Shown here: piece after piece, positions 8,194 through 16,347 of the stretch | How the letters are laid out: every line of letters begins with the position of its first letter | Numbering within the stretch: position 1 is the first letter of the stretch | Origin: LMUY01 sp964245495 | Lineage (GTDB): Bacteria > Pseudomonadota > Alphaproteobacteria > Acetobacterales > Acetobacteraceae | DNA length: 31,342 nt | NCBI GenBank assembly: GCA_964245495.1 | Contig: CAXTNC010000011.1 | Coordinates: 1 to 31,342 of the forward strand | Direction: 5' to 3' | The notes under the pieces: model-generated | What the model saw: the letters and a program-made list of their open reading frames with translations, nothing else | Database searches by the model: none | What the model was told of the DNA's origin: nothing | Position numbers and translations under genes: made by a program

Positions 8194-8970
8194 TCACCGC
8201 TGCGGCGGCTGCAACCCCATCTTCTCCAGCGTGGGCTGGACGCCGGGAGACGAGATGTGCTGGACCAGTTGCCTCGCCAGGTCCGGCTGTTTGGACCGCT
8301 TGGCGACCGCGGCTGAGTAGCGGGTGAACAGCTCCACCTCTTGCGGCAGGCGGCCAGCGAAGGCGATCCCCTCGACCGGCAGCAGCTCGGCCACCTCCTG
8401 GAACCCGATCTCGGCCTTTCCCTGGGCCACGATCTCGCCCACCGGCGTCGCCTGGATCTTGTGCGCCTTGCCCTGCATCTGCTGCTCGATGCCGAGCTTC
8501 TTGAACAAGGCGCCTTGGATGTAGACGCCGCTCGCGCTGTCGGAGTAGGCAACGGACTTGGCGTCCAGCAGCACCTGGCGAAGCTTCGCGACCGTGGAGA
8601 TGTCCGGCACGGGCGAGCCGGCGCGCACGGCCATGCCGATGGGCGACAGGGCGATGTTGACCTCGCTGCCCGGGACGGTCTGGCCCTGCTTGGCCAGCTC
8701 GTCCAACGCGGTGCCGACCATGACCAGCACGTCGTCCGGCTCACCCCGGGCCAGGCGGTTCGGGATCGCGTCGCGGGTCGTTCCCTCCGATGGGCCGGGG
8801 ACGGTGACGAGCTTGCTGCCCGTCTTCTGCTCGAACGCCGGGGACAAGGCCTCGTAGGTGGACTTGAAGCCGCCGGAGATCATGACGACGACATCCGCCG
8901 CTTGGGCATGGATCGGCGCGGCCGCGAGCGCGGCCAGGATGGGCACGCAGTACTTCGAGTTCACGGGCAT
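8194..8970 (-). CDS. ModA-like extracellular substrate-binding protein (orphan)
   Basis: A 258-residue secreted binding protein. Residues 1-26 form a signal peptide (hydrophobic PILAALAAAPI, then HAQAADVV with cleavage after Ala). The mature part resembles the molybdate-binding ModA fold family (ISGGFKSTYEALSPAFEQKTG at the start; GEIVAQGKAEIGFQEVAELL near residue 190). AAGGAAGAG just before ATG 8968-8970 was preferred to a start nine codons upstream. No ABC permease or ATPase lies nearby, so this is an orphan binding protein. It sits between a carrier gene and the acetoin genes. Binding of an organic anion is as likely as molybdate. The ligand cannot be named. Confidence 0.8.
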   Translation of the reverse strand: MPVNSKYCVPILAALAAAPIHAQAADVVVMISGGFKSTYEALSPAFEQKTGSKLVTVPGPSEGTTRDAIPNRLARGEPDDVLVMVGTALDELAKQGQTVPGSEVNIALSPIGMAVRAGSPVPDISTVAKLRQVLLDAKSVAYSDSASGVYIQGALFKKLGIEQQMQGKAHKIQATPVGEIVAQGKAEIGFQEVAELLPVEGIAFAGRLPQEVELFTRYSAAVAKRSKQPDLARQLVQHISSPGVQPTLEKMGLQPPQR

Positions 8971-9010
8971 GTCTCTTCCTTCAGGACTTGGAGGCATGGC
9001 GGCCTGCGGG

Positions 9011-9982
9011 TCATCCGGTCAGCCAGATCAGGAATGCGAGCGACGGTATGCTGAGCACGTTGCTGTAAAGCAGCACCGACGCGTTCTCCTCCTTGTCGCA
9101 ATCGTACCGGGTGGACAGGATGACCTGCATCGGCGCCGCCGCGAGGCCGAGCGCCAGCACCGTCATCTTGCGCAGGTCGCCGTCCTGCCCGATGGCGGTC
9201 AGCGCCAGGTAGGCGAGACCCGGGATGACCAGCAGGCGCGCCAGCGTGGACACCGCCGCCGATAGCGAGAAGCGGGGCGACTGGGATTGCAGGATGATGC
9301 CGCTCGCGAACAGCGAGATGCCGCCGACCGTGCTGCCCAGCAGCTTGAAGCTGCCCGTGACGACGCCGGGCAGGTGGATGTCGGTGAACACGAACGCGAC
9401 GGCGAACAGCGGCGCCAGCACCACAGGCTGGCTGAAGGCGTGGCGAAGCGACTTGGTGGCCAATGCGGCCACCGAGGCCTGTTGCCGGCCTCCGCATGGC
9501 TTGCCCGAACCGGAGCGCCCCTTCTCCCTGGCATAGGAGAGCAGCACGAGCGTTGCGGGCAGGATGACGATGTTGCCAGTCAGCCCGGCAACGTCGACCA
9601 CGATGGTGGCCTTGCCGCCGATCAGCGGCGTCAGGATCGGGATGCCGGTGAAAGCGATGGCCGGGAACCCGAACGCCATTGCCTGGAGCGCCGCGGCCTG
9701 CATGGTACGCCCGACCAGGGTGCGGCCCACGAGAAACGCGGCGAGGAACGGCAGCACGGTGCCCGCCAGCAAGGCGAGCAGGAGCGGCCACTGGCTGACC
9801 AGCTCCTGCCGGGAGACGGTGATCGTGCCGGCGAACAAGGCCAGCGGCAGGGCGTAGACCAGGACCATCCGGTTCAGCGCCTCCGCCGCCTTCGTGTCCT
9901 CGTCCCGCCGCCACCCGGCCAGCATGCCGAGCGCCAAGGTGACGATCACCGGAAGCAAGGCTCCCAGGATCACGTCCATCAT
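9011..9982 (-). CDS. AEC-family (auxin efflux carrier-like) transporter
   Basis: A 323-residue integral membrane protein with about ten hydrophobic segments arranged as two halves, typical of the AEC family. Bacterial members include the malonate carrier MdcF and malate carrier MleP. It starts with the hydrophobic helix VILGALLPVIVTLALGMLAG. A soluble loop (about residues 150-175, basic and Gly-rich) separates the halves, and the second half ends SVLLYSNVLSIPSLAFLIWL. It lies 45 bases after the lyase gene and 40 before the binding-protein gene. In this context it probably moves a dicarboxylic or short-chain acid used or made by the cluster. Direction and substrate are inference. Confidence 0.85.
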   Translation of the reverse strand: MMDVILGALLPVIVTLALGMLAGWRRDEDTKAAEALNRMVLVYALPLALFAGTITVSRQELVSQWPLLLALLAGTVLPFLAAFLVGRTLVGRTMQAAALQAMAFGFPAIAFTGIPILTPLIGGKATIVVDVAGLTGNIVILPATLVLLSYAREKGRSGSGKPCGGRQQASVAALATKSLRHAFSQPVVLAPLFAVAFVFTDIHLPGVVTGSFKLLGSTVGGISLFASGIILQSQSPRFSLSAAVSTLARLLVIPGLAYLALTAIGQDGDLRKMTVLALGLAAAPMQVILSTRYDCDKEENASVLLYSNVLSIPSLAFLIWLTG

Positions 9983-10027
9983 GGCTGGCCGCCAACGGCT
10001 CGTGCGCTTCGGTCAAGCGTCGCCACG

Positions 10028-11374
10028 TCAGCCGACGGACCGGAGCACGCGATCGACCATCGCCGCGGACAGGCCGAGGTAGCTTTCCGGGTTGGTCAGC
10101 TTGCGGATCTCGTCCTCGGACAGCTCCGCCATCACGTCCTTGCGGGCGAGCAGCAGGTCCGTCAGGCTCTTCTCGCCCATCGCCGGGTCGTGGCAGATCG
10201 CGTACAGCACGTCGTGCGCCTTGTCGCGGCCGAGCTTGGGGGCGAGGCCCATCATCACGGCCTCCGACGCAACAAGCCCGCGCGTCATGTCCAGGTTGGC
10301 GCGCATGCGGTCGGCATGGACCTCCAAGCCTTCCAGCACGAAGCACGCCTGCGACAGCGCGCCGCCGGCCAGCGTGAAGACGTCCGGCAGGGTGATCCAC
10401 TCGATCTCCCACGGGCCGGTGGCGCGCTCATGGTCCTCCACCATGGCGTCCAGCAGCGCCGCCACGCCCTGCCGGACGGAAGCGGCGCAGGCGTGGATGT
10501 AGCAGCACGAGATCGGGTTGCGCTTCTGCGGCATGGTCGAGGACGAGCCGCGGTTGGCGATGTAAGGCTCGCTCGCCTCGCCCACCTCCGTCTGCATCAT
10601 CAGCTTGAGGTCGGTGGCGAACTTGGCCAGCGTGCCCGTCAGCAGGCCGAGGAAGCAGCCAGCCTCGGCGATGCGGTCACGCTCGGTGTGCCAGGCGATC
10701 TCGGGCTGCGCCAGGCCGATCTCGCGGGCGAGCGCCACCTGCACGTCCAGCCCCTTGTCGCCGAGGGAGGCGAGGGTGCCGACGGCGGCGCCGAACTCGA
10801 ACACCTCGATGCGCGGGCGCATCTCGGCCAGGCGCTGCTTGTGCCGCAGCAGGGTGGCGAGCAGGCGTGCCATCTTGAAGCCGAAGGTCATCGGCACGGC
10901 CTGCTGCAGGTTCGAGCGCCCGGCCATGGGTGTCTCGCGGTGCTCCCGCGCCAGCTTGGCCGCCGCCGCGATGGCGCGGTCCAGCTCGCGGGCGATGATG
11001 TCGAACGACGCCTTGATCTGAAGGATCGTGGCGCTGTCGGTTATGTCCTGCGTGGTGGCGCCCCAGTGGCAATACTTGCCGGCGTCGCCCTGGCACAGGT
11101 GGGCGATCTGGTGGACGATGCCGAGCACGGGATAGCCGATGGTGAGCGTCTCCTCCGCGTAGCGCTCGAAGTCGATGTTCTCGACCTTGCAGACGCGGGT
11201 GATCTCGGCTGCGGCTTCCTTCGAGATGATGCCCAATGACGCTTGCGCGCGGGCCAGGGCGGCCTCCCAGTCGAGGTACTTCTGGGTGCGGAACTCGTCC
11301 GACCACACCTCGCGCATCTCGGCGCTGCCGAAGATGTTGCGGAAGATGAGGGAGTCGATGGCGCTTGTCGGCAT
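10028..11374 (-). CDS. Fumarase/aspartase-superfamily lyase, PcaB/adenylosuccinate-lyase-like
   Basis: A 448-residue member of the superfamily that eliminates or cyclises across a carboxylate-bearing C-C bond. The three conserved regions are visible: YCHWGATTQDITDS (101-114), GRSNLQQAVP (152-161) and the flexible catalytic loop GSSSTMPQKRNP (276-287), whose serine is the usual catalytic residue. Length and WGATTQDI fit the 3-carboxy-cis,cis-muconate cycloisomerase/adenylosuccinate lyase branch. AAGGA eight bases before ATG 11372-11374 sets the start. The stop of the upstream PhaC-like gene is two bases away, so the pair is tightly coupled. There are no other protocatechuate-pathway genes here, so a PcaB role is doubtful. 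It may act on a C5/C6 dicarboxylate. Confidence 0.85.
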   Translation of the reverse strand: MPTSAIDSLIFRNIFGSAEMREVWSDEFRTQKYLDWEAALARAQASLGIISKEAAAEITRVCKVENIDFERYAEETLTIGYPVLGIVHQIAHLCQGDAGKYCHWGATTQDITDSATILQIKASFDIIARELDRAIAAAAKLAREHRETPMAGRSNLQQAVPMTFGFKMARLLATLLRHKQRLAEMRPRIEVFEFGAAVGTLASLGDKGLDVQVALAREIGLAQPEIAWHTERDRIAEAGCFLGLLTGTLAKFATDLKLMMQTEVGEASEPYIANRGSSSTMPQKRNPISCCYIHACAASVRQGVAALLDAMVEDHERATGPWEIEWITLPDVFTLAGGALSQACFVLEGLEVHADRMRANLDMTRGLVASEAVMMGLAPKLGRDKAHDVLYAICHDPAMGEKSLTDLLLARKDVMAELSEDEIRKLTNPESYLGLSAAMVDRVLRSVG

Positions 11375-11376
11375 CG

Positions 11377-12468
11377 TCACTGTCCTTTTGCGGTGAGGTC
11401 GTTGCAGCGTATCCACTCGGCGATGCCGGGCCAGGTGTCGCCGACCGTGCGATGAGACATGAACAGGCCGACGTGGCCGCCTGGCACCGTCTTGCTTTCG
11501 ATGCTGCCGGGCGGGGCAGATATGCGGCCACGGGCGTTGTGGACCTGGATCGGCGGCGTGATGTCGTCGTCCTCGCCTGCCAGGAGGTACGTCGGGCAGC
11601 TTATGTCCGCGACCGAAAGTGTCTGGCCGAGTCCGACAAAGGAGCCGTCGAAGAAGCGGTTGCCGCGGAAAAGTTCGCGTACGGCCTGCAGGTACCAGCG
11701 ACCTGGCAGGTCGATCGGGTGCTCGAACCACCCGGCAAACCGCTCGATCCGCTCCCGGAAGTCAGGCTCGTTCACGTGCTCGTACAGGTGGACGTATTTT
11801 TCCGCATACTGCTCGAACGGGTGCATGTTCTTGAAGCCCTGCAGCATGGTGGCGCCCCGCAGGTAGCCGCCCCCCAATGCCACGAGCTGCTCGTAAAAGG
11901 CCTGCGGGAGGGTTTGCACCGCCTTCTTGATCGGACCGTCACCCGCTGAAAGGTCAAGCGGCGCGCCTGCCAGCACGAGCGAGGCCACCTTGTCGGGGAA
12001 CCGGGCAGCCAGCATGGCGCAGGCCCAGCCGCCCTGGCACAGTCCGACCAGGTGCGCGCGGCCGACGCCTGTTTGACTCATCGCATGGTCCATCGCCACC
12101 AGCAGTTCGGCTAGGTATTCGTCGATGCCGAAGTCCCGTGTTTCGGGGCAGCCCGACTTCCAGTCAGTCAGGAACAGCCGGCCAGCCGCATGGTGCTTCA
12201 AGCAGCCCATCAGGCTCTGCCGTTCGTGGAAATCGGCGATGACTGAATCATGTCCGGCGAATGGGGCGTGAACAATGATCGGAACGCCGCTGCCCTCTGT
12301 GGAATAGTCCCGCAGGCGCATGGTCTTGAGATCAAGCGCCACCGTGTTGGGCGTCGCGAACGGGGTCGGCGGACCTGTCCGGAGCCGGAACGCTTCCGTC
12401 GCGGCCTCGACACCTTGGAGCCAGGGAGCAGCCAGCTCCGTCCATCCGCCACTCGAGTCATGCGTCAT
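11377..12468 (-). CDS. PhaC-like alpha/beta hydrolase with cysteine nucleophile
   Basis: A 363-residue alpha/beta-hydrolase-fold protein. The nucleophile elbow is HLVGLCQGGW (139-148) with C144 in place of the usual Ser, the pattern of polyhydroxyalkanoate synthases. Likely Asp partners are in GEDDDITPP (298-305), and the His is H332 in PGGHVGLF. Other landmarks are VHAPFAGHDSVIADF (66-80) and LFLTDWKSGCP (98-108), the latter like the DW strand of PhaC. It is much shorter than class I PhaC and near class III size, but no phaE or phasin gene is nearby. It may be a PhaC-like depolymerase, thioesterase or acyltransferase. It is encoded 30 bases after poxB and two before the lyase. The family call is good, the reaction unknown. 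Confidence 0.75.
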   Translation of the reverse strand: MTHDSSGGWTELAAPWLQGVEAATEAFRLRTGPPTPFATPNTVALDLKTMRLRDYSTEGSGVPIIVHAPFAGHDSVIADFHERQSLMGCLKHHAAGRLFLTDWKSGCPETRDFGIDEYLAELLVAMDHAMSQTGVGRAHLVGLCQGGWACAMLAARFPDKVASLVLAGAPLDLSAGDGPIKKAVQTLPQAFYEQLVALGGGYLRGATMLQGFKNMHPFEQYAEKYVHLYEHVNEPDFRERIERFAGWFEHPIDLPGRWYLQAVRELFRGNRFFDGSFVGLGQTLSVADISCPTYLLAGEDDDITPPIQVHNARGRISAPPGSIESKTVPGGHVGLFMSHRTVGDTWPGIAEWIRCNDLTAKGQ

Positions 12469-12498
12469 GATGCGTCCTCGTCGATCGGGGAGCCGGCG

Positions 12499-14226
12499 TC
12501 ATCGCAAGAGGTTGGAGCGGGCGAGTTCGACCACCTCGTCGCCGCGCCCGCTCATCACCGCCTTGAGCATGTAGAGCGTGAAGCCCTTCGCCATCTCGGC
12601 CGTCACCTTCGGCGGCATGGCCAGCTCCATCCGGTTGACCACGGCGTCGATCAGCACCGGGCCGGGATGAGCCAGCGCCTCGGCCAGCTTCGACTCCACG
12701 TCGGCCGGGTCGTCGATGCGCACGCCGTGGATGCCGGCCGCGTTCGCCATGGCGGCGAAGTCCGGGTTGTCGAGGCCGGTTCCCGCGTCGAGGAACCCCG
12801 ACGATTTCTGCTCCAGCTCGATGAAGCCGAGCGCCCCGTTGTTGAACACGACGACCTTGATCGGCAAGCCGAGCTGCTTGGCCGACAACAGGTCGCCCAT
12901 CAGCATGGTGAAGCCGCCATCCCCCGACAGGGACACGACCTGCCGGTCCGGGAAGGCCGCCTGGGCGCCGAGCGCCTGCGGCATCGCGTTCGCCATGGAG
13001 CCGTGCCAGAACGATCCCACCAGGCGTCGGCGGCCGTTCATCGCCAGGTACCGCGCCGCCCAAACCGTCGGCAAGCCCACGTCGCAAGTGAAGACCGCGT
13101 CATCGGATGCAAGCTCACTGATGGCGCGCGCGATGTGCTGGGGATGCAGCTTGCCGCCGGGCTTGCCGCCGGCCAACTCGTCCAGCCCTTTTCGGGCGTC
13201 CTGGTAATGGGCCAGGGAGGCCTTGAGGTGCTTGTCGTTCCGCCGCCCGGTCAACTGCGGCAGCAGCGCCTGCAACGTCGAGCGGATGTCGCCGATCACG
13301 CCAAGCTCGACGGGGGTGCGCCGCCCGATCGCTTCCGGGCGGAGGTCCACCTGCGCGATGCGCGCGCCCTTCGGGTAGAACTGCTTGTAGGGAAAGTCCG
13401 TCCCCAGCATCAGCAGCGTGTCGCAACTGCCCATGGCGTAGTAGCCGGAGGAGAAGCCGATCAGCCCGGTCAGGCCAACGTCGTAAGGGTTGTCCCACTC
13501 GACATGCTCCTTGCCCCGCATCGCGTGCACGACGGGCGCCTTGAGCGCTTCGGCGAGCTGCAGCACCTCGTCATGCGCCCCCTCGCAGCCGCCGCCGCAC
13601 AGCAGGGTGACGCGCTCGGCGCCGTTCAGCAGCTCGGCGAGCTTGCTGATCGTGTCAGGCGGCGGAACGACCGCCGGTGCAGGCAGGAGCAGTCCCGCGG
13701 CGTGCGGCGCAGGCGCGTCGGCGGCTGGAAGCATCGCGACATCGCCGGGGATGACGACGACGCAGACGCACCGCTCCGCCACGGCGCGCCGGATCGCGAT
13801 CTCCAGCACGCGGGGCATCTGCGCCGGGCTGGAAGCCAGTTCGCAGTAGCTGCTGCACTCGCGGAAAAGCTGCTCCGGGTGGGTTTCCTGGAAAAACCCC
13901 GAGCCGATCTCGGGCAGCGGGATGTGGGCGGCGATGGCCACCACGGGAACGCGCGAACGGTGGCAATCGAACAGGCCGTTGATGAGGTGCAGGTTGCCAG
14001 GCCCGCAGGACCCGGCGCAGACGGCGAGCTGGCCGGTGACGTGCGCGTCGGCGCCCGCCGCGAAGGCGGCGACCTCCTCGTGGCGGGTGTGCAGCCACTG
14101 GATGCCGCCATGGCGGCGCAGCGCATCGGTGAACCCGTTGAGGCTGTCGCCGACGATGCCATAGACCCGGCGCACGTTGGCCGCCGCAAGGGTTTCGACC
14201 ATCTGGTCGGCGACAGTTTTCGCCAT
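12499..14226 (-). CDS. poxB: Pyruvate:quinone oxidoreductase (pyruvate oxidase, PoxB)
   Basis: A 575-residue ThDP/FAD enzyme that decarboxylates pyruvate to acetate and CO2 and passes electrons to ubiquinone at the inner membrane. It is close to E. coli PoxB along its length: IVGDSLNGFTDAL (24-36), the catalytic Glu E50 in THRHEEVAAFAAGA-like sequence (here LHTRHEEVAAFAAGA), AVCAGSCGPGNLHLINGLFD, EIGSGFFQETHPEQLFRECS and the GDGGFTM ThDP motif. The C-terminal lipid-binding peptide is also conserved (AKGFTLYMLKAVMSGRGDEV). It lies about 190 bases after the CoA-transferase gene and 30 before the PhaC-like gene. In this cluster it would remove pyruvate made by the CitE-like lyase. Confidence 0.94.
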   Translation of the reverse strand: MAKTVADQMVETLAAANVRRVYGIVGDSLNGFTDALRRHGGIQWLHTRHEEVAAFAAGADAHVTGQLAVCAGSCGPGNLHLINGLFDCHRSRVPVVAIAAHIPLPEIGSGFFQETHPEQLFRECSSYCELASSPAQMPRVLEIAIRRAVAERCVCVVVIPGDVAMLPAADAPAPHAAGLLLPAPAVVPPPDTISKLAELLNGAERVTLLCGGGCEGAHDEVLQLAEALKAPVVHAMRGKEHVEWDNPYDVGLTGLIGFSSGYYAMGSCDTLLMLGTDFPYKQFYPKGARIAQVDLRPEAIGRRTPVELGVIGDIRSTLQALLPQLTGRRNDKHLKASLAHYQDARKGLDELAGGKPGGKLHPQHIARAISELASDDAVFTCDVGLPTVWAARYLAMNGRRRLVGSFWHGSMANAMPQALGAQAAFPDRQVVSLSGDGGFTMLMGDLLSAKQLGLPIKVVVFNNGALGFIELEQKSSGFLDAGTGLDNPDFAAMANAAGIHGVRIDDPADVESKLAEALAHPGPVLIDAVVNRMELAMPPKVTAEMAKGFTLYMLKAVMSGRGDEVVELARSNLLR

Positions 14227-14227
14227 G

Positions 14228-14422
14228 TCAGTGCATCTCTCTGTTCAGGGAGCCGGCGCCGGTGTGGAAGTGGTCGGCGACTGCGGACGCATCGGCGCAG
14301 CCCAGCGACTCCAAGTGGACCAGGCCTGCCGGCGCGCCGCGGACCGAAGAGCGGTTCGTCGGCGCGCCGGACGCGCGGCTGCGGCGTGCCGGGCTTTCCC
14401 GGGTGCGTGGCGCGTCAGACAA
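14228..14422 (-). CDS. possible 64-residue small protein between CoA-transferase and poxB
   Basis: A short frame starting at ATG 14420-14422, overlapping the end of the CoA-transferase gene, and stopping one base before the poxB start codon. The product is Arg/Ser/Ala-rich in its first half (MSDAPRTRESPARRSRASGA) with no recognised motif. The stop/start spacing would allow translational coupling to poxB. It fills the only large gap in the cluster, but in GC-rich DNA such a frame may be accidental. Confidence 0.25.
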   Translation of the reverse strand: MSDAPRTRESPARRSRASGAPTNRSSVRGAPAGLVHLESLGCADASAVADHFHTGAGSLNREMH

Positions 14423-15734
14423 GGTGCATCTCCTTGGCCGAGGCCATGAGGCCGTCGCGGAAGTCCGGGTGCGCCAAGCCGACGAGGGCGGTCACGCGCT
14501 CGGTCGAGGACCGCCCTTTCATGTTGGCGGCCCCGTACTCCGTCACGACCCAGTGCGTGTCGATGCGGGGAGTCGTCACCGGCCCGCTCAGCCTGGCCAC
14601 GATGCGCGACACCTTGCCGTGCCCGGCGGTGGAACTGGCGGCGATGATCGACTTGCCCCGCTTGGAGGCATAGGCCCCGCGCACGAAGTCGAGCTGGCCG
14701 CCGGACGCGCTGTACTGGTGCCCCAGCATGTGCTCGGAGTTGCATGCTCCGGTGAGGTCGATCTCGATCGTGCCGTTGATCGAGATCACGCCGTCGTTGC
14801 GGGCGATCACGGTTGGATCATTGACGTAGTCAACGGGCCAGCTCTCGACGGAAGGGTTGTTGTCCAGGAAGTCGTACATCGGCTTCTGGCCCATGGCGAA
14901 GGTGTACACCGTCTTGCCGACGTTCTGCGACTTGGCGCGGTTGGTGACGTTGCCGGCGAGCGTCAGGTCAACGAGGCCAGGACAAAGCGCCTCCGTGTGG
15001 ACGCCGAGGTCGTTGCGGTCCTTCAACGCGGCGCAGACCAGGTTCGGCAGCGCGCCGACGCCCATCTGCAGGCACGCCCCGTCGGGCACCATCTCGGCGA
15101 TCATCTTGCTGATGGCGCCGTCTTGCGGGCCGCCGCCGCGCATCGGCAGCTCGAGCAGCGGGACATGGTTCTCGACGATGGACGCCACCTCCGAGACGTG
15201 GATCTGCGCGCCCGATCCCAGCACGCGCGGCATGTGGCGGTTCACCTCGACGATCAGCCGCTTGGCCGAACGGGCCACCTTCGACGAGTAATCATTGCCG
15301 ACGCCAAAGGACATGTAGCCATGCTCGTCCATCGGCGACACGGCGCAAACGAAACTGTCGATGCCGATGTCCTCGATCAGCAGCCGCGGCGCCTGGTGGA
15401 AGTTGTTGGGCACGTAGCGCAGCACCTTGCGGCCGCTCTCGGCGCTTTTCTTGATCAGCGCCCGGTCGTATGCGGTGACGAACATGCAGTAGGGCAGGAT
15501 CCGGTCGGCCAGGTCGAAGTCGAGCACGGTCTTGCCGGCGGCCTCGGTCGCTTCGAAGTAATAAAGCTTCAACGCCTCGACCCGCCCCGCCCGCGCCCGG
15601 TCAGCCAGCGCCCGCAGAAGCGCGGGCGGCTGCGCCATGGCCATGCCCATCGCCATCTTGCTGCCGGACGGGATGGTGGCGACGGCCTCGGCCGGCGTGG
15701 CAAGCTTGCTCTTGTAGGTGTCGGTGAATGTCAT
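14415..15734 (-). CDS. Acetyl-CoA hydrolase/CoA-transferase family protein (Cat1/4-hydroxybutyrate CoA-transferase type), candidate itaconate CoA-transferase
   Basis: A 439-residue class I CoA-transferase. The catalytic Glu is E248 in DLGVHTEAL (family GIHTEM), preceded by the glycine-rich QMGVGALPN (223-231). The C-terminal half contains the family segment SINGTIEIDLTG. Relatives exchange CoA between acetyl- or succinyl-CoA and a short organic acid. Yersinia RipA, the itaconate CoA-transferase Ict, is of this type. Upstream by 27 bases lies the MaoC hydratase and before that the CitE-like lyase, the order expected of a C5-dicarboxyl-CoA pathway. Itaconate, mesaconate or citramalate are candidate substrates. 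Simple acetate/butyrate transfer or hydrolysis is the alternative. Confidence 0.87.
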   Translation of the reverse strand: MTFTDTYKSKLATPAEAVATIPSGSKMAMGMAMAQPPALLRALADRARAGRVEALKLYYFEATEAAGKTVLDFDLADRILPYCMFVTAYDRALIKKSAESGRKVLRYVPNNFHQAPRLLIEDIGIDSFVCAVSPMDEHGYMSFGVGNDYSSKVARSAKRLIVEVNRHMPRVLGSGAQIHVSEVASIVENHVPLLELPMRGGGPQDGAISKMIAEMVPDGACLQMGVGALPNLVCAALKDRNDLGVHTEALCPGLVDLTLAGNVTNRAKSQNVGKTVYTFAMGQKPMYDFLDNNPSVESWPVDYVNDPTVIARNDGVISINGTIEIDLTGACNSEHMLGHQYSASGGQLDFVRGAYASKRGKSIIAASSTAGHGKVSRIVARLSGPVTTPRIDTHWVVTEYGAANMKGRSSTERVTALVGLAHPDFRDGLMASAKEMHLV

Positions 15735-15761
15735 GGCCGGTCAGCTCCGCGTTGCTTTCGA

Positions 15762-16289
15762 TCAATATCCGGCGGCGTCCTCAGGCGAGTGGCCACGGCG
15801 ATGCACGAGCATGGTGCGTTCGAAGGCCATCACCTGCTTGCCATCCTGGTTGATCCCGCGCGTGGACACGGTGACGATGCCCTGCGTCGGCCGGCTCTTG
15901 GACTCGCGCTTGCTCAGCACCGTGCTCTCGGCATACAGCGTGTCGCCGGCGAACACGGGATAGGTCGCCTTCACCTTGTCCCACCCCAGGTTGGCGACGA
16001 CCTTGGCGCTCACCGTCCGCACGCTCATTCCCGTGAGCAGGGCGAGGGTGAAGGTGCTGTCCACCAGCATCTTCTTCCACTCCGTCTTGGCCGCGTAGGC
16101 GGCGTCGAAATGGACCTGCTGGACGTTGAGCGTCAGCAGGGTGAAGTAGGTGTTGTCGACATCCAGCACCGTGCGGCCGGGACGATGCTCGAAAACGTCG
16201 CCAAGCTGGAAATCCTCCCAGTAAAGGCCGGATGTCTCGCGGTAGCGATGTTCCCCAACGGCTTTGTAGGCAGGCAGCAGACCGTCCAT
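15762..16289 (-). CDS. MaoC-type enoyl-CoA hydratase, candidate itaconyl-/mesaconyl-CoA hydratase
   Basis: A 175-residue hot-dog-fold MaoC-like protein. The central helix region VDNTYFTLLTLNVQQVHFDA (about 43-62) corresponds to the hydratase active-site segment, with Asn and His in the places of the usual catalytic Asp/Asn and His. The downstream VDSTFTLALLTGMSV and YPVFAGDTLYAESTVL are typical of the family. The frame is open further upstream to 16400, but AAAGGGA before ATG 16287-16289 and the family N-terminus favour this start. It would add water across an enoyl-CoA double bond, giving citramalyl-CoA if the substrate is itaconyl- or mesaconyl-CoA. It lies 58 bases after the CitE-like lyase and 27 before the CoA-transferase. 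Confidence 0.85.
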   Translation of the reverse strand: MDGLLPAYKAVGEHRYRETSGLYWEDFQLGDVFEHRPGRTVLDVDNTYFTLLTLNVQQVHFDAAYAAKTEWKKMLVDSTFTLALLTGMSVRTVSAKVVANLGWDKVKATYPVFAGDTLYAESTVLSKRESKSRPTQGIVTVSTRGINQDGKQVMAFERTMLVHRRGHSPEDAAGY

Positions 16290-16347
16290 TGCGAGTGTCC
16301 CTTTCGTGAGACGTGGAAGCTTTGACGAAAGCGTCAGGCGGCCGCCC

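Noticed and set aside
8194..8970. Calling the binding protein modA
   Set aside because: No molybdate permease or ATPase nearby; the fold family is broad and includes organic-anion binders.
9287..11239. Plus-strand open frame of 650 codons
   Set aside because: Antisense to the AEC carrier and lyase genes; low-complexity Gln/Arg/His-rich product.
10028..11374. Calling the lyase pcaB (protocatechuate pathway)
   Set aside because: The superfamily motifs fit, but no other protocatechuate genes are present and the cluster is about CoA esters and pyruvate.
11377..12468. Calling the Cys hydrolase a true PHA synthase
   Set aside because: It is too short for class I and lacks a PhaE partner or phasin; only the Cys elbow and fold are supported.
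12250..14673. Plus-strand open frame of 807 codons
   Set aside because: Antisense to poxB and neighbours, whose motifs are unmistakable; composition typical of antisense GC-rich frames.
14262..16325. Plus-strand open frame of 687 codons
   Set aside because: Antisense to the CoA-transferase and MaoC genes, with no recognisable domains.
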